A DNA stretch of 64,000 nt, from the NCBI RefSeq assembly GCF_001574435.1, contig NZ_LOCN01000023.1, positions 1-64,000 of the forward strand, in the 5' to 3' direction. Numbering within the stretch: the first letter of the stretch is position 1; each line of letters starts with the position of its first letter. The position numbers were made by a program, and so were the translations under genes. The DNA comes from Moritella sp. JT01. GTDB taxonomy: Bacteria > Pseudomonadota > Gammaproteobacteria > Enterobacterales > Moritellaceae. Of the stretch, positions 9,862-20,663 are shown one piece after another. Under the pieces are notes generated by a model. That model ran no database searches. It worked only from the letters and a program-made list of their open reading frames with translations, and was not told where the DNA came from.

Positions 9862-10878
9862 CTATTTTAAATAACGTTCGAACTGTTTGGTATACACTTC
9901 ATTATAACCTGAATCTGAATCTGACTTTGAGATCATCAATACAGCTAAGCCTTGCTGTTTGGCAAACTCAAGACCATCTTTCTCACCCATCACCATTAAC
10001 GCCGTGGCGAATGCATCCGCAGTCATTGATGAAGTATGGATAACAGTCACAGAAACCAGCTTATGTTTAATTGGTCTACCGCTTACTGGATCAATCGTAT
10101 GCGCAAAACGCTCACCATTAAGCTCGTAATAATTACGGTAATCACCTGATGTAGCAATTGCATTGTTACCAACAGCAATTACTTCTTGCACACTTTGACC
10201 GCCACCTGTCGGTTTCTCAACCGCAACTTGCCAATCAATACCGCGTGCATTCACACCATTAATACGCAGTTCACCGCCCACTTCGACCAGGTAGTTTTCA
10301 ATCCCTAATGAAGTAAAATATTCAGCGATAACATCGACGCCATAACCTTTAGCAATTGAAGACAAATCAACGTATAAACCGTCAATGTCTTTGCTTAAAG
10401 TTGTTTCTGTCGCAGCTAAATGCTGAATACCAATACGTTGCTTAACAATATCTAATTCTTGCTGTGACGGTATTTGTTCTGGTTTATTATCTGGGCCAAA
10501 TCCCCACAGATTAACCAAAGGACCAACGGTTACATCTAATGCACCATTCGTCAGTTTATTTAAACGAAGAGCTTCTAGCACGACTTTTGCCGTATCACGT
10601 GATACTTCAAAACCAGTAACTGCAACGCTTTGATTAAAGCGCGATAACTCTGAATTAGGACGATAAGTCGACATCTGATCGTTAACTAATTCTAAACGTT
10701 TATCAATCTCGACTTGGATATCTTGCTTATCTTGTTCAGACAGTGGGAAACCCACTACTTTCATATGATAAGTTGTACCCATAGTAGGACCAGAGAAAAG
10801 CACTTCTTCTGTACTTTTTTGCTCACTACAACCAAGAATGAAAATGGCTAGCCCCATCAGAGCTAGCCATCGATACAT
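9862..10878 (-). CDS. apbE: FAD:protein FMN transferase ApbE
   Basis: Attaches FMN covalently to threonines of NqrB and NqrC using FAD as donor. The N-terminus is a lipoprotein signal with lipobox ILGC, so the enzyme acts on the periplasmic side. Family motifs seen are MGTTYHMKV near the start of the mature protein, DLSSIAKGYGVD, an EVGGELR stretch, and HTIDPVSGRPIKH near the C-terminus. The ATG at 10878 is preferred; an in-frame TTG at 10896 would lengthen it by 6 residues and sit closer to nqrF. Its place after nqrF fits its substrates in the same operon. Confidence 0.93.
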   Translation of the reverse strand: MYRWLALMGLAIFILGCSEQKSTEEVLFSGPTMGTTYHMKVVGFPLSEQDKQDIQVEIDKRLELVNDQMSTYRPNSELSRFNQSVAVTGFEVSRDTAKVVLEALRLNKLTNGALDVTVGPLVNLWGFGPDNKPEQIPSQQELDIVKQRIGIQHLAATETTLSKDIDGLYVDLSSIAKGYGVDVIAEYFTSLGIENYLVEVGGELRINGVNARGIDWQVAVEKPTGGGQSVQEVIAVGNNAIATSGDYRNYYELNGERFAHTIDPVSGRPIKHKLVSVTVIHTSSMTADAFATALMVMGEKDGLEFAKQQGLAVLMISKSDSDSGYNEVYTKQFERYLK

Positions 10879-10902
10879 CGATTTGAATTGAATCAAAAAC
10901 TA

Positions 10903-12123
10903 TTAACCAAAGTCATCGAGTAAGATGTTTTCATCTTCAACACCAAGATCTTTCAGCATACCGATAACAGCAGCATTCATCATTGGTGGACCACACATGT
11001 AGTACTCACAATCTTCTGGCGCTTCATGATTCGCAAGATAATTCTCAAGGATCACGTTATGGATGAAGCCTGTGTAACCTTCCCAGTTATCTTCTGGTTG
11101 TGGATCACTTAATGCTACATGCCATTCAAAGTTTTCGTTTTCTTTAGCAAGCATATCGAAATCTTCTACATAGAACATTTCACGCTTAGAACGAGCACCA
11201 TACCAGAATGAAACTTTACGGTCTGTATTTAGACGGTTAAGTTGATCAAAGATGTGTGAACGCATAGGCGCCATACCAGCACCACCACCAACAAATACCA
11301 TTTCATTGTCAGTTTCTCTCGCGAAGAACTCACCAAATGGACCTGAAATCGTTACTTTATCGCCAGCTTTTAAGCTAAAGATGTACGAAGACATCTTACC
11401 CGCAGGTAAAGAAAGATTACGCGGCGGTGGCGTAGCAATACGCACGTTCAGCATGATGATACCCGCTTCTTCTGGGCAGTTAGCCATAGAATAAGCACGG
11501 ATAGTTTCGTCATCAACTTTAGACTCGATGTCAAAGAAGCCAAAGTGCTTCCAGTCACCACGATATTCTTCAGGAATATCATAATCTGAATATTTAACAT
11601 GGTGAGCTGGCGCTTCAATTTGGATATAACCACCGGCGCGGAAAGGAACCACTTCGCCGTTTGGAATAGCCATTTTAAGCTCTTTAATGAACGTTGCTTT
11701 GTTATCGTTAGAGATAACTTCACATTCCCATTTCTTCACACCAAAGATTTCTTCTGGTAGTTCGATGTCCATGTCAACTTTTACGCTAACTTGACATGCT
11801 AAACGCTCGCCTGCACGTGCTTCACCTTTAGAGATGTGATCAAGTTCAGTTGGAAGAATATCACCACCACCTGATTTAATTGTTACACGACATTGACCAC
11901 ATGTGCCACCACCACCACAAGCTGATGATACAAAAATACCACTACCTGCAAGTGCTCCGAGTAATTTACCACCCGCTCCAGCTACCACTGATTTATCAGC
12001 GTCACCGTTAATACTAATTGTAATATCACCTTCACTTACCAGTTTAGACTTAGCAAACAGAATTACTGTTACTAGTGCCAAAACGATAACCGTGAACATG
12101 ACTACGCCGAGAATGATTTCCAT
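10903..12123 (-). CDS. nqrF: Na+-translocating NADH:quinone reductase subunit F
   Basis: Electron-input subunit that oxidises NADH through FAD and a [2Fe-2S] centre. An N-terminal membrane helix (about 3-24) anchors a ferredoxin domain with ligands Cys69, Cys75, Cys78 and Cys110. A ferredoxin-reductase domain follows, with the FAD motif RAYSMAN, the NADH motif [14 protein letters not shown] and a C-terminal CGPPMM motif. Length 406 is normal. AAGGA precedes the start. It lies 48 bp after nqrE. Confidence 0.98.
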   Translation of the reverse strand: MEIILGVVMFTVIVLALVTVILFAKSKLVSEGDITISINGDADKSVVAGAGGKLLGALAGSGIFVSSACGGGGTCGQCRVTIKSGGGDILPTELDHISKGEARAGERLACQVSVKVDMDIELPEEIFGVKKWECEVISNDNKATFIKELKMAIPNGEVVPFRAGGYIQIEAPAHHVKYSDYDIPEEYRGDWKHFGFFDIESKVDDETIRAYSMANCPEEAGIIMLNVRIATPPPRNLSLPAGKMSSYIFSLKAGDKVTISGPFGEFFARETDNEMVFVGGGAGMAPMRSHIFDQLNRLNTDRKVSFWYGARSKREMFYVEDFDMLAKENENFEWHVALSDPQPEDNWEGYTGFIHNVILENYLANHEAPEDCEYYMCGPPMMNAAVIGMLKDLGVEDENILLDDFG

Positions 12124-12171
12124 CGACTTATCCTTTGCTCTTGAAACATGCTGACCGAAGCCAGCTGTTTG

Positions 12172-12780
12172 TTATAACTGAATACCAGAAAATGACATGA
12201 AACCTAGCGCCATAAGACCCGCTGTAATAAAGGTAATACCTAAACCACGTAGACCATCTGGCACATCTGAATATTTCATTTTCTCACGAATACCGGCCAT
12301 CGCAACGATAGCTAACATCCAACCTAGACCACTGCCAAAACCATATACTATTGATTCTGTGAAGTTGTAGTCACGTTGTACCATGAAAGATACACCACCG
12401 AAGATTGCACAGTTTACTGTGATCAACGGTAGGAAAATACCCAGTGCGTTATATAAAGCTGGTAAGTATTTATCTAATACCATCTCTAAGATTTGTACTA
12501 GTGCAGCAATTACACCAATGAACGTGATGAAACCTAGGAAGCTTAAATCTGCTTCAGGGAAACCAGCCCATGCAAGTGCACCTGGTGCAAGTATGCCACT
12601 ATAGATAACTTGGTTAACAGGGATTGAAATGGTAAGTACAGCTGTTACTGCAACACCAAGACCAATCGCTGTTGTCACTTTCTTAGAGACTGCAAGGAAT
12701 GTACACATGCCTAAGAAAAATGATAATGCTAAGTTTTCAATGAAAATAGCACGTACGAATAAACTAATATAATGTTCCAT
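12172..12780 (-). CDS. nqrE: Na+-NQR subunit E
   Basis: Integral membrane subunit of 202 residues with six hydrophobic helices. It is paralogous to NqrD and together they hold an intramembrane iron centre. The cysteine-bearing segments [14 protein letters not shown] near the N-terminus and [11 protein letters not shown] near residue 121 are the expected ligand positions. It starts 3 bp after the nqrD stop. Confidence 0.97.
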   Translation of the reverse strand: MEHYISLFVRAIFIENLALSFFLGMCTFLAVSKKVTTAIGLGVAVTAVLTISIPVNQVIYSGILAPGALAWAGFPEADLSFLGFITFIGVIAALVQILEMVLDKYLPALYNALGIFLPLITVNCAIFGGVSFMVQRDYNFTESIVYGFGSGLGWMLAIVAMAGIREKMKYSDVPDGLRGLGITFITAGLMALGFMSFSGIQL

Positions 12781-12783
12781 CGT

Positions 12784-13413
12784 TTACCCCTTTGGCTCAA
12801 CTTGCTCTGGTTTCCACGTACGTAGAGCCCAAATCAATAAACCAATGATGAAGAATGCACTTGGCGGAAGTAGTAGTAGACCATTTGACTGATACCAACC
12901 ACCATTTTGGATTAGTGGTAAGATTTCAATACCAAACCAAGTACCAGAACCAAAGATTTCACGCACTGTCGCAACAGCTAATAAAATAGCACCGTAACCT
13001 AAACCGTTACCGATACCATCTAAGAAACTAGGAATTGGCTTGCTCTTCATTGCGTATGCTTCAGCACGACCCATTACAATACAGTTTGTAATGATCAGAC
13101 CAACGAATACCGAAAGCTCTTTTGATAACTGGAACGCTACCGCTTTAAGTACTTGGTCAACAACGATTACAAGTGATGCAATGATCGCCATTTGCACAAT
13201 AATACGCACGCTATTCGGGATCATGTTACGTACTAACGAGATAAAGAAACTTGAAAATGCTGTTACCAACATTACCGCTAGCGTCATCACTAATGCAGTT
13301 TCCATCTTAGTTGTTACAGCCAGAGCAGAACAAACACCTAGGATTTGTAATGCAATTGGGTTGTTAGTAACGATGGGTGAGGTAACTACTTCTCTTAACT
13401 CAGACTTAGCCAT
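12784..13413 (-). CDS. nqrD: Na+-NQR subunit D
   Basis: Six-helix membrane subunit, 209 residues, homologous to NqrE and RnfE. The conserved cysteines lie in [16 protein letters not shown] and [15 protein letters not shown], contributing to the iron site between NqrD and NqrE. Its ATG overlaps the end of nqrC by 8 bp, pointing to translational coupling. Confidence 0.97.
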   Translation of the reverse strand: MAKSELREVVTSPIVTNNPIALQILGVCSALAVTTKMETALVMTLAVMLVTAFSSFFISLVRNMIPNSVRIIVQMAIIASLVIVVDQVLKAVAFQLSKELSVFVGLIITNCIVMGRAEAYAMKSKPIPSFLDGIGNGLGYGAILLAVATVREIFGSGTWFGIEILPLIQNGGWYQSNGLLLLPPSAFFIIGLLIWALRTWKPEQVEPKG

Positions 13414-14179
13414 TGTTTAAGCCTCCGTTTTGCAATTTCTTCAAGAAAGGACCAAAACCGTTTTCACCAATCCAGAACTGGAATGTATTTTCAACACCTT
13501 GGCTAGTTAGCGTCGCGCCAGATAGACCATCAATACCTGAAGGTGTCTTACCTTGACCGCCACCTTTCACGATACGGATTGCAACATCACCATTCGCATC
13601 GAATAGTTGCTTGCCTTCCCATTTAGCTGTCCACTGTGGGTTTAACACTTCACCACCTAGACCCGGAGTCTCATTTTGGTCATAGTACTGAATGCGTTTC
13701 ACTGTTTTGCCATCTTTGTCGATTGCAACGAATGCATACATAGTTGACCATAAGCCACGACCGTATACAGGTAAAACATAAGATTCAATATTACCCTGTG
13801 CATCTTTTACAAGATAAACATCAGCAACATTTGAGCGGCGTTTGATACCAGCAACATCTTTACCTTTTAGGTCGGTACTTTTCGCTAGATCTTTTACGTT
13901 TTGAAGTTGATCAAATGTCGCTGCATTTTCTTCAACATACTCACCCGTACTTAAATCAACAAATTTAGCTTCAACAAATTCAGCGTAAATTTCGCCAACG
14001 TTCGCATTTGCTTCTAACTTGCCAGCAACAGAAAGTAGGTTAGTTTGCTTATCTAATGCTTTGTTAGCATTTTGAGCATCACGTAAGCCTACAGCTGCAC
14101 CAGATACGATGATTGAACAAACTAAACACAGCGCCGTAACGACTGCGATAGTTCTCATTGGAGTTTCTTTACTAGCCAT
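13406..14179 (-). CDS. nqrC: Na+-NQR subunit C
   Basis: Periplasmic flavoprotein subunit with one N-terminal membrane helix (residues 10-32). The motif GLSGAT places the covalent FMN acceptor at Thr223, modified by ApbE. I use the ATG at 14179, giving 257 residues (MASKETPM); GGAG lies upstream and the overlap with nqrB is 8 bp. A longer frame from 14251 would run deep into nqrB and is unlikely. Confidence 0.96.
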   Translation of the reverse strand: MASKETPMRTIAVVTALCLVCSIIVSGAAVGLRDAQNANKALDKQTNLLSVAGKLEANANVGEIYAEFVEAKFVDLSTGEYVEENAATFDQLQNVKDLAKSTDLKGKDVAGIKRRSNVADVYLVKDAQGNIESYVLPVYGRGLWSTMYAFVAIDKDGKTVKRIQYYDQNETPGLGGEVLNPQWTAKWEGKQLFDANGDVAIRIVKGGGQGKTPSGIDGLSGATLTSQGVENTFQFWIGENGFGPFLKKLQNGGLNNG

Positions 14180-15380
14180 TGCGTGCAAGTCTCCGTTTAA
14201 TGTTAGCTTGAACCACAAAGTGATCAAATAGAGGTGCGAATAAGTTAGCAAATAAGATTGCTAGCATCATACCTTCAGGGAATGCAGGGTTAACTACACG
14301 AATCAGTACAACCATTAGGCCGATAAGGATACCGTAAGCCCATTTACCGCTATCAGTAAATGATGCAGATACAGGATCAGTCGCCATGAACATCATACCA
14401 AATGCGAAACCACCCAGTACTAAATGCCAGTAGAATGGTACTTCGAACATTGGATTAGTATCAGAACCAATCATGTTGAATAGTAAGCTTGTCGCTACCA
14501 TACCAATCATTACACCAGCAACAATTCTCCATGATGCGATACGAGCAAACAATAAAACACCGCCGCCTAATAGGATTAGCAATGTAGATACTTCACCCGT
14601 AGAACCTTGCATGTTACCAATGAATGCATCCGCCCAAGTCAATGAACTTGTTAGACCTTCAAGACCGCCAGCAGCTGCAGAGCTTAGTGCTGTAGCACCA
14701 GAGAAACCATCAACAGCAGTCCAAACAGCATCACCTGAAATATCAGATGGGTATGCGAAGAATAAGAACGCACGACCTGCTAATGCAGGGTTTAAGAAGT
14801 TCTTACCTGTACCACCGAATACTTCTTTCGCGATTACAACACCGAAAGTAATACCGATAGCCGCTTGCCATAATGGAATGTTAGCAGGCAGGATAAGTGC
14901 AAATAGGATAGATGTTACGAAGAAACCTTCATTTACTTCATGCTTACGCACTGCCGCAAATAAAACTTCCCAGAAACCGCCCACTATAAACACGGTTGCG
15001 TAAATAGGAAGGAAATAAACAGCACCGTATAGCATATTGGCTATGATACCGGCACCCTCACCCATCGTCACGCCAAGTGCACTCAGTAGCGCAACATGCC
15101 AGTCATCAAATGCGATACCTGCACCTGTTGCGATAGCCGTATTTGCTTGAGCACCAATGTTGTACATACCCCAAAAAATCATTGGGAAAGTACACATCCA
15201 CACCATAATCATGATACGTTTTAAATCGATGTTATCACGTACGTGTGTTTTACCTTTTGTCACAAAGCCAGGTGTAAATAGGCCAGTTGCAATTGCTTCA
15301 TACAGGGCAAACCACTTCTCGTGTTTACCACCTGGTTCGAAGTGATGTTCAATCTCTTCGATATAATTCTTAAGACCCAT
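14172..15380 (-). CDS. nqrB: Na+-NQR subunit B
   Basis: Large membrane subunit that carries a covalent FMN and riboflavin and forms much of the sodium path. The 402-residue protein has many hydrophobic helices; the motif GFSGAT near residue 225 puts the FMN-bearing threonine at Thr230. It begins 2 bp after nqrA and overlaps nqrC. Confidence 0.98.
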   Translation of the reverse strand: MGLKNYIEEIEHHFEPGGKHEKWFALYEAIATGLFTPGFVTKGKTHVRDNIDLKRIMIMVWMCTFPMIFWGMYNIGAQANTAIATGAGIAFDDWHVALLSALGVTMGEGAGIIANMLYGAVYFLPIYATVFIVGGFWEVLFAAVRKHEVNEGFFVTSILFALILPANIPLWQAAIGITFGVVIAKEVFGGTGKNFLNPALAGRAFLFFAYPSDISGDAVWTAVDGFSGATALSSAAAGGLEGLTSSLTWADAFIGNMQGSTGEVSTLLILLGGGVLLFARIASWRIVAGVMIGMVATSLLFNMIGSDTNPMFEVPFYWHLVLGGFAFGMMFMATDPVSASFTDSGKWAYGILIGLMVVLIRVVNPAFPEGMMLAILFANLFAPLFDHFVVQANIKRRLARNG

Positions 15381-15382
15381 GC

Positions 15383-16723
15383 TTAACCTTCCTTCTCAAT
15401 TGTCGTTAGACAATCACGTAGAATTGGACCAAAGTCGTACTTACCAGGGCAAGAGAAAGTACATAATGCTAGATCTTCTTCGTCTAATTCAAGACAACCT
15501 AACGTAATCGCTTCGTCTGTATCACCCGTTACTAATGAACGCAGTAACATATTTGGTAAGATATCTAATGGCATAACACGCTCATAGTTACCAATAGGCA
15601 TCATTGCACGATCACTACCACCAGTGGTTGTAGTAAAGTTGAATTGACGTGCGCGGTTGAATGCAGAAGTAAATACGTTAGCGATAGAGAATTTGTCGCT
15701 ACCAGGTTTCATGTACCCGATGAACTCTTTCTCACGGCCTTCAGCTAATACACTGATTTGGCTGTGGTAACGGCCAAGATAAGCATGTACACCTTCCGAC
15801 TTAACACCAGATAATACAGAACCTGAAATAATGCGATTTTCACCGGCATTAAGTTCACTTGCAGTTAATTCTGTAATTGATGCGCCTAGACGAGTGCTAA
15901 TTAAACGTGGATTTTTCACAGCAGGGCCTGCGAGTGAAATAACACGGTCAGTATGTAGTTCACCAGTAGTGAATAACTTACCAAAAGCGATAACATCTTG
16001 ATAGCCAATAGACCAAACAGTACGGTTCGTACCCGCTGATTCTAATAAATGGATATGTGTACCAGCAAGGCCAGCAGGATGAGGGCCAGCAAATGCTTGC
16101 TCTTCAACATTTGATGCTGTTGATTTAGGTAATGTACCTTCCGCTTTACAAACGTAAACTTTACCGCTTGTTAAAAGTGAAATAACATTTAAACCATCAA
16201 CAAATGCATCGCTGTTTTGATTAATAATTAATGCAGCATCTGCAGCTAATGGGTTAGTATCCATCGCTGTAACGAAGATTGCTGATGCATTACTATCAAT
16301 TGCAGGAACACGGCTAAATGGACGAGTGCGTAATGCAGTCCATAAACCTGAGTCTACAAGATTGTTAACCACTACATCGCGGTCAAGATTAGCAATTTCA
16401 GTTGACTTGAACTGAGCGAATTTCTCACTCTCGTTACCGTCTACGTCAATCACTACCGATTGTAAGACCCGCTTAGCGCCACGGTTAACTTCAGCAATTG
16501 TTCCTGCAGCGAAGGCTGTATATTTTACGCCCGGCGTCTTTTTGTCTTCAAAAAGAACCTGACCTTTCTTAACACGATCACCAACTTTAATACTCATCGT
16601 TGGGCGCATTCCAATATACTCTTCACCTAGAACAGCAACTCGTTTGATAGCAGGGCCACCATGAATCACTTGCTCAGGTTTACCTGCGATAGGTAGATCC
16701 AGTCCTTTTTTTATCGTAATCAT
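15383..16723 (-). CDS. nqrA: Na+-NQR subunit A
   Basis: Peripheral cytoplasmic subunit implicated in quinone binding. The start at 16723 gives the family N-terminus [16 protein letters not shown] and 446 residues; the frame upstream to 16774 would add a hydrophobic 17-residue extension not seen in the family. It is the first gene of the operon, with a leader of about 120 nt to the predicted promoter at 16852-16860. Confidence 0.96.
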   Translation of the reverse strand: MITIKKGLDLPIAGKPEQVIHGGPAIKRVAVLGEEYIGMRPTMSIKVGDRVKKGQVLFEDKKTPGVKYTAFAAGTIAEVNRGAKRVLQSVVIDVDGNESEKFAQFKSTEIANLDRDVVVNNLVDSGLWTALRTRPFSRVPAIDSNASAIFVTAMDTNPLAADAALIINQNSDAFVDGLNVISLLTSGKVYVCKAEGTLPKSTASNVEEQAFAGPHPAGLAGTHIHLLESAGTNRTVWSIGYQDVIAFGKLFTTGELHTDRVISLAGPAVKNPRLISTRLGASITELTASELNAGENRIISGSVLSGVKSEGVHAYLGRYHSQISVLAEGREKEFIGYMKPGSDKFSIANVFTSAFNRARQFNFTTTTGGSDRAMMPIGNYERVMPLDILPNMLLRSLVTGDTDEAITLGCLELDEEDLALCTFSCPGKYDFGPILRDCLTTIEKEG

Positions 16724-17137
16724 ACTCACATGCACTACTTTTTTTAGGAAGATAAAGAACACTTTTATCAACAAAAAACGGTACGCCTAAAACAACCCAC
16801 AAGTAGGTACTCACAAGGCGGTACGTCTTAGTTAACAAAAAATTTTGGCTTATTCTAGCACTAATTTAATATGATTGCTCGCACTTCATCATGTAACGAG
16901 TACTTATAAAGCAAACTTATCAAAGCGTAACTAAATCATAAATAAAAGATTAAAAACAAAAGCTTAAGCTAAGTTAAAATACATGAATCAGTTAATAAAG
17001 TATAAAAACATATTTTATATAACTCATTTAAATCATATTTGATGATAGATCGATTAATTAAAAAAACAGCTTCGAGAATTAACATTAACTCACAGTATGT
17101 AACATACAATTAATCATTTATTTAAATTTACGGATAA
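16724..17137 (-). other. 414-bp spacer between nqrA and bolA, with the nqr leader
   Basis: The part next to nqrA is the probable nqr 5' leader. It contains a direct repeat, CGGTACG(C/T)CT, at 16779-16788 and 16819-16828, exactly 40 bp apart. Upstream of the promoter the DNA is AT-rich without a recognisable gene. No bolA terminator with a T tract was found. Confidence 0.5.
16852..16860 (-). promoter_or_regulatory. Extended -10 promoter of the nqr operon
   Basis: The minus strand reads TGCTAGAAT, an extended -10 element (TGn plus TAGAAT, 5 of 6 to consensus), about 129 bp before nqrA. No good -35 lies at 16-18 bp, which is usual for extended -10 promoters. Confidence 0.5.
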
Positions 17138-17449
17138 TTAGCCTAAACAATCTGGAGACTCGGGAATTTTTTGATCTTGATCATTTTTTTTAGCCCATTG
17201 ATCAGGGGTATAGGCATGAATTGATAATGCGTGAATACCCGCTTCAAATTGAGCCACCAACGCAGTGTTAACCATTCGATGACGCGCAATCAACATTTTC
17301 CCTTCAAATTCCGTCGCAACGATCACCACCGAAAAATGGATTTCGGTGCCCGGTGGCACATTGTGTTTATGACTATCACAAACCACCTCTAAATGCTGAA
17401 TATCAAAGCTCGCCAATAACTGCTGTTTAATATCGTTACCTAATGACAT
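17138..17449 (-). CDS. bolA: BolA-family protein
   Basis: A 103-residue protein of the BolA/IbaG family. It shows HFSVVIVATEFEGKMLIARHRMVN with the conserved basic RHR stretch, followed by ALVAQFEAGIHALSIHAYTP, which carries the C-terminal conserved histidine. BolA proteins pair with monothiol glutaredoxins in Fe-S handling and affect cell shape under stress. The length and the SHAL-like segment favour BolA over IbaG. It is divergent from rlmG with only a short spacer. Confidence 0.88.
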   Translation of the reverse strand: MSLGNDIKQQLLASFDIQHLEVVCDSHKHNVPPGTEIHFSVVIVATEFEGKMLIARHRMVNTALVAQFEAGIHALSIHAYTPDQWAKKNDQDQKIPESPDCLG

Positions 17450-17524
17450 TTAAAAACCTCTTCTTTTATATATTTAGTAAAATAACAGTGTAAAATGCAC
17501 GATCAACCTGAACTGGATCATATT

Positions 17525-18652
17525 ATGAACACTGAACTATCTCTTGAAAGTATCGAATTATCTTTGTACCGCTACCCTAAACGTAGCGTTGAGCAACTGC
17601 AAGCTTGGGACTCTGCTGATGAGTATATTCTTAATACTGTTGCAGATTTAACGCTTGCTGAACAATCTTCAATACTTATCTTCAATGATAGTTTTGGTGC
17701 ATTAACCTGTGCGTATAATCAACACAATGTCACGACAGTGAGTGATTCGTGGATCAGCCATGCGGCAATCGCGCAAAATCTAGATGAAAATGAGTTAAGC
17801 ACAGAACAAGTAAAAGTCCAAGACTGTCTTGCTGCGTTACCGAAAAATATTGATTTAGTCTTAATTAAGATCCCACGTACATTATCTTTATTAGAACATC
17901 AATTGGCAATGCTTAGCCATGTTGTAACGCCGAACACGACGATCATTGCGGGTGCAAAAGCGAAAGATATTCATAATTCTACCTTAGCGTTATTTGAAAA
18001 GTACCTCGGCGAGACTAAAACATCATTAGCGAAGAAAAAATCACGTTTGATCTTCTCGACTATCACAGAAACGAAAGCACTAGAGATCCCTGCGCCAGTG
18101 GCTTGGGATATAGCGAAAACAAATATCTCGTTATCTAATCATGCCAATGTATTTTCACGTAACAATTTAGATATTGGCGGCAACTTCTTTATGCAGTATT
18201 TACCAAAAGGTGAATACCAGCATATTATCGATCTTGGCTGTGGTAACGGTGTTATCGGTATTACTGCGGCACGCTTAAACCCACAAGCTAAAATCACCTT
18301 TGTGGATGAGTCATTCATGGCAATTGCATCAGCGAAAGAAAATGCAGCGGCTAATATAGCCAATCACGAACCTGACGTTGAATTTTTAGTGAATAACTGC
18401 CTTTACGATTACGAACCACACAGTGTTGATCTGGTGTTATGCAATCCTCCATTCCACCAAGAAAAAGCGATTACCGATCATATTGCATGGCAAATGTTCA
18501 AAGATGCTCACCGCGCATTAGCTTGGGGCGGCGCACTTTACATTGTTGGTAACCGCCATCTTGATTACCATATCAAACTTGACCGCCTATTCGATAATCA
18601 TGAAATTGTCGCCTCAAATGCCAAGTTTGTTATTATTAAGGCGCAAAAATAA
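17525..18652 (+). CDS. rlmG: 23S rRNA (guanine-1835-N2) methyltransferase RlmG
   Basis: SAM-dependent rRNA methyltransferase. The N-terminal half is a degenerate methyltransferase-like domain with LIFNDSFGALTC. The C-terminal half is catalytic: SAM motif DLGCGNGVIG, then FVDESFMAIASAKEN and the target-base motif CNPPFHQEKA. I choose ATG 17525 because GGAT lies 8 bases before it and the N-terminus then has the length of E. coli RlmG; an in-frame ATG at 17495 lacks a ribosome-binding site. yajG starts one base after its stop. Confidence 0.92.
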   Translation: MNTELSLESIELSLYRYPKRSVEQLQAWDSADEYILNTVADLTLAEQSSILIFNDSFGALTCAYNQHNVTTVSDSWISHAAIAQNLDENELSTEQVKVQDCLAALPKNIDLVLIKIPRTLSLLEHQLAMLSHVVTPNTTIIAGAKAKDIHNSTLALFEKYLGETKTSLAKKKSRLIFSTITETKALEIPAPVAWDIAKTNISLSNHANVFSRNNLDIGGNFFMQYLPKGEYQHIIDLGCGNGVIGITAARLNPQAKITFVDESFMAIASAKENAAANIANHEPDVEFLVNNCLYDYEPHSVDLVLCNPPFHQEKAITDHIAWQMFKDAHRALAWGGALYIVGNRHLDYHIKLDRLFDNHEIVASNAKFVIIKAQK

Positions 18653-18653
18653 T

Positions 18654-19211
18654 ATGCTAAAAAAACTGCTGTTAAGTATCAGTCTATTACTAACCGCCTG
18701 TGCGAGTGCCCCTCAGCAAGTTAATATTACGGCTGAGCCAGCGCCATTAACAACGCAATATACAGGTACTCAGGTCTCGCTAACAAGTAAAGACATCCGT
18801 GATGCGAATTACTTAATTGCGATCCATAAAGTCGGTGAACCAGCACTGTTGCTTAATAACCAAAGCTCACTGGTTAACCTTACAACGGCGAAACTACAAC
18901 AGGGGTGGGAGCAGCAGGGCTTAGTTTTCTCACCACAAGCAGACATCGCGATTAATCTTGAACTGCAAACCGCAAGAATTGATGTTCAACAAGATAGCTT
19001 TGAGCATCAAGCTGAATCAACGCTAATGCTGATCGTATCAATTGATAATAAAGGTCAAACACTGACGAAGCAATTTCGCAGTGCATCAACCTTAACAGGC
19101 GCATTTAGCCCATCAATGAGTGACTTAGAAACGAAGTTTTCTCAGCAATTATCGTCGCTATTGAACGATGTATTTAATGATCAACAGATCAGTGATTATC
19201 TAACACGTTAA
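18654..19211 (+). CDS. yajG: YajG-family lipoprotein
   Basis: Outer-membrane or periplasmic lipoprotein of 185 residues with signal MLKKLLLSISLLLTAC (lipobox LTAC). The body fits the YajG family of unknown function, in E. coli found beside ampG and bolA; those genes are also near here. The ATG at 18654 is chosen because it begins the signal sequence and lies one base after the rlmG stop. A longer frame from 18543 would overlap rlmG by 110 bp. Confidence 0.8.
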   Translation: MLKKLLLSISLLLTACASAPQQVNITAEPAPLTTQYTGTQVSLTSKDIRDANYLIAIHKVGEPALLLNNQSSLVNLTTAKLQQGWEQQGLVFSPQADIAINLELQTARIDVQQDSFEHQAESTLMLIVSIDNKGQTLTKQFRSASTLTGAFSPSMSDLETKFSQQLSSLLNDVFNDQQISDYLTR

Positions 19212-19258
19212 TTATACTAATTATTTAACTCGCTAATTATAGTAAGCATACAATTGCA

Positions 19259-19302
19259 AAAGCCTCGCTCGATGACTTATCACAAGTATCGAGCGAGGCT
19301 TT
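19259..19302. terminator. Bidirectional terminator between yajG and ppiA
   Basis: A perfect stem of about 15 bp (19259-19273 with 19288-19302) is flanked by AAAA on the left and TTTATATTTT on the right, so it can stop transcripts of both convergent genes. Confidence 0.88.
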
Positions 19303-19346
19303 ATATTTTCTTACTGTAACCAATTAGAAATAATCGTTAAACTCGA

Positions 19347-19925
19347 TTATTTCAGCATAGTGATGCTTTCAATCACTATGTTAGTTAATGGTACATCACT
19401 GTAATACTTCTTTTTACCGGTTGGTTGTTTTGCCATTTTATCAACAACATCCATCCCCTTAATCACACGGCCAAACACGGCATAACCCGCTTGCGACGGA
19501 CTTGAACCCGAACGATTTAAGAAATTATTATTTTTTAGATTAATGAAAAACTGCGATGTAGCTGAATTGGGGTTATTCGTACGCGCCAATGCCAATGTGC
19601 CGCGCTCATTACTCAAGCCATTATTCGCTTCATTAACAACTGGTTTTTTTGTTACCTGCTTTTCAAGGTTTTCATTAAAACCACCTGTTTGCGCCATAAA
19701 TCCAGGGATCACACGGTGGAAAATAATACCGCTATAAAAATCACTTTCAACATAACTGATAAAGTTAGCCACAGACACCGGAGCTTGTTCTGGATATAGC
19801 GCAATCGTTATATCGCCAAGGTTAGTTTTGATTAAAGCTTTAGTTTCTGCCGCGATCGCGGTATTAAACATAAATGTTGAACACAAAATTAAGAGTAATT
19901 TTGAAAAAAAGTGATTTATTCGCAT
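19347..19925 (-). CDS. ppiA: Periplasmic peptidyl-prolyl cis-trans isomerase A (cyclophilin)
   Basis: A 192-residue cyclophilin with an N-terminal signal peptide ending around FNTAIAAE, so periplasmic. The cyclophilin core is clear: FHRVIPGFMAQTGGF holds the catalytic arginine, and GTLALARTNNPNSATSQFFI and AGYAVFGRVIKGMDVVDK follow. It catalyses proline isomerisation in folding of exported proteins. It is transcribed alone and shares a terminator with yajG. Confidence 0.95.
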   Translation of the reverse strand: MRINHFFSKLLLILCSTFMFNTAIAAETKALIKTNLGDITIALYPEQAPVSVANFISYVESDFYSGIIFHRVIPGFMAQTGGFNENLEKQVTKKPVVNEANNGLSNERGTLALARTNNPNSATSQFFINLKNNNFLNRSGSSPSQAGYAVFGRVIKGMDVVDKMAKQPTGKKKYYSDVPLTNIVIESITMLK

Positions 19926-20205
19926 GATATAGGTTCCATTCAGTTATAAAAATAAGCGTACGCTTCGCTACTATAGCAGATGTTTGATCTTTGAAGGATC
20001 TTCTAACATCTTAGACATTGACGAGCGCGTTTATGACATGAATATGAATTATTGTTATTTTTTTAAGTTCAACACTTAAAAAAATTAATCTTTTGAGATG
20101 TTTCACACTTTACCCATTAATCAGTATTAAGAATGTTCTAATTAATGACAGCTTAATTTTTTAGTCTAGGATTAGAATCAGATACGAACAAATGAGGATA
20201 TTTGC

Positions 20206-20547
20206 ATGGAAGCGAAAAAGTTCATTGACGAGAAATCTGACGTTTTAGCTAACTATCTCGATTTTTTTCTAATGAAAAAACTTAGTTATGCGCAATTAAA
20301 CCATTTTCTCTGGGAAACATTACGAGAATGGGATGATTTGGATATTTATGACGAGTCTACAAGTAGCTGTAAAGAACAGGTCTTTTGGTTCCTGTTATTT
20401 GAGCTAAAAAGCTGGTCAAGCCAACAGATTTTTTCCAACAGAATATTGCGCCAGCAATTACATACCGGCGCTTTATTTCTACAGGGTCAGGGGGTTAAAC
20501 CATACAACTGTATTGGTATTAGACCTATCACGGAATATTTGGACTAA
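20206..20547 (+). CDS. Uncharacterised 113-residue acidic protein
   Basis: I do not recognise a named family. The protein is soluble and largely helical, with many aromatic and acidic residues (LWETLREWDDLDIYDES, FWFLLFELKSW). The start is well supported by GAGGA eight bases upstream. It precedes ampG by 116 bp with a terminator between them. I recall similar short proteins beside ampG in related marine bacteria, but cannot confirm that here. Confidence 0.75.
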   Translation: MEAKKFIDEKSDVLANYLDFFLMKKLSYAQLNHFLWETLREWDDLDIYDESTSSCKEQVFWFLLFELKSWSSQQIFSNRILRQQLHTGALFLQGQGVKPYNCIGIRPITEYLD

Positions 20548-20590
20548 TTTCGCCATCACAATTATAAAACATAATCGATTAAATTAAACC

Positions 20591-20613
20591 AAGCCCAGTC
20601 AGTGGTCGGGCTT
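20591..20613 (+). terminator. Terminator after the 113-residue gene
   Basis: A GC-rich hairpin AAGCCC...GGGCTT (20591-20596 with 20608-20613) lies about 45 bp past the stop and is followed by an AT-rich tract, TATTTAATTT. The stem is short, so efficiency is uncertain. Confidence 0.6.
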
Positions 20614-20663
20614 ATTTAATTTATAAAAATACGGTAGTATCAGCAAACACTTACGTTAGATGG

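Noticed and set aside
14473-15003. A 176-codon open frame antisense to nqrB
   Set aside because: Entirely inside nqrB, whose FMN motif and helices are certain; Pro/Thr/Asn-rich shadow translation.
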